From Magnolia sinica (lineage: Eukaryota; Streptophyta; Magnoliopsida; Magnoliales; Magnoliaceae), in the NCBI RefSeq assembly GCF_029962835.1, contig NC_080588.1, forward strand, positions 61,714,001-61,778,000: a DNA stretch of 64,000 nt, in the 5' to 3' direction. The notes beneath the pieces were generated by a model. The model was given only the letters and a program-made list of their open reading frames with translations. It did not search any database and had not been told where the DNA came from. How positions within the stretch are numbered: position 1 is the stretch's first letter; the number at the start of each line of letters is the position of its first letter. Position numbers and translations under genes: made by a program. This document shows positions 61,194 through 64,000 of the stretch, one piece after another.

Positions 61194-61537
61194 TCGAGCC
61201 AGGGTTGGAGTGGATCGTCTCCTTTATACTCGTCGATCGCTTCAATCGACCTCCTAAAAATTTTTAAAAAGAAAAAGAAAAGTGGAATGAGGCATTGTAT
61301 CCAACATTAGATCTACCTGAAGAGATCGAAAGATAGGGAGATGTACCTGCGATTTTCATGAAGAGATTTCTTGATGAGATTGTCGGTTTGGGATTTGAGA
61401 GCTTGATTGAGGAGGCTAACGTTTCGGCCTCTTTTCAAGGGCTTGGCGTTCTCTTTGTAGAGCTCCCACTCATTTCCAGTCTCTTGCTTTGACGCCAAAA
61501 ATTTCGCTTCTGGATTTGATATGGAAAGATCGGCCAT
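61194..61537 (-). CDS. BUBR1: BUBR1/Mad3 spindle-checkpoint protein, first two exons only
   Basis: Exon 1 is 61537-61347 (63 codons plus 2 nt) and exon 2 is 61253-61194, with GT donors and a pyrimidine-rich AG acceptor; frame is kept. Seen: NEWELYKENAKPLKRGRNV, LLNQALKSQTD, then across the junction RRRSIEAIDEYKGDDPLQPW. This is the start of the Mad3/BUB1 N-terminal TPR region. KEN at residues 28-30 matches the first KEN box of BUBR1/Mad3, which in the family contacts Cdc20 to inhibit APC/C at unattached kinetochores. The next expected block (CIKWVQEAFP...) is not visible anywhere down to 55.9 kb, so this is a 5' fragment, or intron 2 exceeds 5 kb. Start chosen as the first ATG after the CT-rich leader. 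Confidence 0.8.
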
Positions 61538-61542
61538 GGGTA

Positions 61543-61544
<2 letters not shown>

Positions 61545-61603
<59 letters not shown>
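61545..61603 (-). repeat. (CT)n microsatellite in the BUBR1 5' leader
   Basis: About 29 GA units on plus (CT on the sense strand), ending 8 nt before the ATG. Same arrangement as at the NAT gene. Confidence 0.95.
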
Positions 61604-61609
<6 letters not shown>

Positions 61610-61697
61610 GGGGTCAGGCAGGGAGACAGGGAGCAGGGGAGAGGAGAGGGTTTGCTGGGGTCGGGTGATTTCTCAAAAGGGGAAAAGGTATAGGGAA

Positions 61698-61714
61698 TTT
61701 AGGGTTTATATATA
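61698..61714 (-). promoter_or_regulatory. TATA box with telo-box for BUBR1
   Basis: The minus strand reads TATATATAAACCCTAAA: a TATA box (61714-61705) running straight into AAACCCTAAA (61707-61698), the plant telo-box found in cell-cycle and growth promoters. It lies about 170 bp before the ATG. Confidence 0.55.
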
Positions 61715-61739
61715 CATCGTATTGACTATATAAAGACAT

Positions 61740-62540
61740 TGCTTCTGTCAAGAACGATGAACTACTTCAAGCCAAGTCAAGCCATGTACTTTGTCAACTT
61801 TTGTAAACATCAATATTCAGAGCTAAATCGATAAACACTTCAAGACTCAAGTACATTTCAAGACTCAAGTGCAACTCAAGATGAAGTTTAATTTCAAGCT
61901 TTAGAAGATCTCAAGATCAAACTACATCAAATAGAGATCTCAAGCTTCATAAGGTTCAAGGTTAACCATTATCTGAAAAGAATGAAGTTCAATGTTCATA
62001 CTTAATGATCAAGGTATGATAGACCTTAGGGTAGGTCATTTTAGTTACATAATTCAAGATGAATCTTTATAAATGATTTTGGTTTGTTCTAAGACTAGTC
62101 CTGGACCTTGTTCGATTAATCCTAGCACTGGTTCGACCAGTCCAAGAAATTCCACGTCCAGTCCTAAGTTATTAAAGATTTTTGAAATTTTTTTGTTAAG
62201 CTTCGACCAGTCTTGAGAACTAGTTGACTGGTCGTAGAAGGGTCACAACTCGACTTTCGACCGATCATATATCTTCAACTCGAACTACAACGTGCAAATC
62301 ATGTTTCCTACGACCAGTCCTGGGTCAACTATGATCGGTCGTAGGTGGTCCACGACCAGTCATAGAATCCCTACGACTAGTCATAGAACGGTTTTTTAAG
62401 ATTGCACTTAAAATTTCAAAAAGCCGTTGTTGCTACGACCAGTCGAAGCTTTCTCAAGACCAGTCGTAGACGTGATTTCTGCAACTATAAATTGAACACG
62501 AATTTCAGAGTTTTACAACTTACTTTAAAGAAATTCAAGG
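61740..62540. other. LTR-like sequence with repeated GACCAGTC motifs
   Basis: CGACCAGTC, GACCAGTCGTAG and their inverses recur between 62090 and 62480, a style I know from plant copia-type LTRs. No ends, PBS or coding found. It forms the upstream region of BUBR1. Confidence 0.4.
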
Positions 62541-62544
62541 CTCC

Positions 62545-64000
62545 TGTTGAGGGTCAAATATTGCATATTAGACCCCAATTATTGCTTGGATTTATGAACA
62601 TGATACTGTTTAATGGCCCGCTTTAATCATGTTTGTGATGCAGAGTGTATTTACGAGCATGGACTGAAAAGGAAGCTTAAAGCATGGATTTAACGCTCTG
62701 GCATCACCAAGGCATTGGACGGGACTCCGGGAGACCAAGATCGACGGAATACACGACAGGGATCCGCGAAAATCGAGAAACTGAAGCCCAAGCGACCTGA
62801 AAGTCAGCCAGAATGCAAGATCACTGGGTTTTCATCATCTGTTCGGCTCGAAACTTCATACAGGGCCTGAAGATCATAAATTAACCGTACACGTCAAATT
62901 TTAGCCATTGGATCCCTCTGAAAGTGGCCCAACGGACAGATCAGCCCTTAAAATCCGGATTCTGGACCCATATGCACTCTGGATATGCCTCAATCTTGGT
63001 CCCAACTGCTAAAAAGATATAAGGAAAGAGATGGATGGAACAGATGGTGGAAGATCATCATGATGGACCCCACACTACACTGCATGTATATGAAGTACAC
63101 GTGCATTGGACGTGCACTGGTCCAAGAACCGGTCAGCCGCTGCGCTGACCCGTCTCTCTCTAACAACCAAAAACAATCTTCTGTTTTCCGCCAGAGAGAC
63201 GGACGAGCGTCCGCTGAACCACGAAGTGGACCCACATCGTCCATTATATGGACAATCGGGTCCATCCATTATGCTTGGGAGGTAAAATCGACCGTGCACC
63301 AGGTGTTTTCTGGGACCCATGCATGTATATATGCACGGATGCAATTGCAAACGTATAACGGACGGTGGCTTTGCAGAATTCATGGGCCACGTCAGCGCAG
63401 TTCCAAAACAAGCCATCTCTGAATAATTTTTTATGCTGATTCTAATGGACGGCGTGGATTTTTAATTAAAATTCAATCATGGGTCCACCGTCCATCACAG
63501 CGCGAATGCGCAGGTTCTGTTCGCAAACAGAGCCTGCGGATGAATCTCGTGGGCCACCTCCGTGCTTCAGCGATCCAATCCGGACCGTCCATCAGAGTCC
63601 TACAAGCCCTCTAAACAAGACCTAGGTGGACAAATTCGAAGAAGCAGCGAGCATCCGATTTCAACCGTCTAAACGCGGGTCGGACGGCGGAGTGAAAAAG
63701 CTTATGGACCACACCGAAATCATTCAAGAACCGTCCATTCCTGATGGATTTTTCAAGTTGAATCTGATGGACGGAGTGGATCTCTCAAACATCAGCTGAA
63801 GTGAGCCCCTTCAAGGATCAGCGTAGCCCCTGTTTGCGCAGCTGGACGTTTTCCGACTTTTGCGGGCCGTTACGGAATCTCAACGGTGATCGGATGGACG
63901 ATCTGGACCATCCATCATGTAGATCGTTCAAAACAGGCCCAGGGGACGTTGTCCTTTGTGAAAGAAAGCAAAGAAGAGAAGAGTTGAGACGCCGCCATCA
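62545..64000 (+). mobile_element. LTR of a retrotransposon, running off the window
   Basis: Starts TGTTGAGGGTCAAATATTGC, related to the start of the solo LTR (TGGTGAGACTCAAATATTGC). Collinear matches follow, such as GTGTATTTACGAGCATGGAC, AAAGCATGGATTTAACGCTC and GCATCACCAAGGC. The right end is beyond 64000, so I cannot say whether it is a solo LTR or an intact element. Confidence 0.6.

Noticed and set aside
62985-63422. 145-codon plus frame and overlapping minus frames
   Set aside because: All fall in the LTR at 62545-64000 and overlap each other on both strands; no known domain.

Overview
This is nuclear DNA from a flowering plant. Genes have many short exons with GT...AG introns, and the intergenic space is packed with plant-type transposons: Ty1/copia remnants, LTRs, hAT, PIF/Harbinger, tRNA-derived SINEs and long inverted-repeat MITEs. 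The dominant repeat reads GTGGGCCCCACCATGATGTA at one end and its reverse complement at the other. I associate it with magnoliid genomes (Magnoliales/Laurales), but that is memory and not proof.

Three genes can be supported. (1) 4713-18271, plus strand: a complete 14-exon nucleobase-ascorbate transporter. All splice junctions keep frame and give 527 residues. Most of its 13.5 kb is intron; intron 12 alone is 5.2 kb and holds a Ty1/copia RNase H remnant and several MITEs. (2) 51626-55843, plus strand: a complete 3-exon PADRE (DUF4228) gene, 176 residues, starting MGNC and ending RQWRPALQSISEIGM, with a clear TATA box and a telomere-like promoter motif. (3) 61537-61194, minus strand: the first two exons of a BUBR1/Mad3 spindle-checkpoint gene, including its N-terminal KEN box. 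I could not find exon 3 or anything later in the 5.3 kb between it and the PADRE gene, so it is either a 5' fragment or has a very long intron.

The rest (1-4.4 kb, 18.3-51.3 kb, 55.9-60.9 kb, 61.6-64 kb) is intergenic and made of nested repeats. Several insertions can be ordered in time from target-site duplications (TSDs): a Harbinger-type element inside a SINE (26.1-27.1 kb); a hAT element whose right end was then caught in a 0.6-kb tandem duplication (22.7-24.7 kb); a solo LTR inside a palindromic MITE (30.7-32.0 kb); a TIR element inside a (TA)n tract (36.4-37.0 kb); and an array of about 18 units of 83 bp interrupted by a MITE (43.97-46.02 kb). A second LTR of the solo-LTR family starts at 62545 and runs off the window.

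The genes do not form a pathway together; they are a membrane purine/pyrimidine permease, a stress-linked small protein and a mitotic checkpoint protein that happen to be neighbours. I found no rRNA, tRNA, CRISPR or bacterial-type system. Nothing here is convincingly a new biological system; the interest lies in the nested repeat history and the broken BUBR1 locus.
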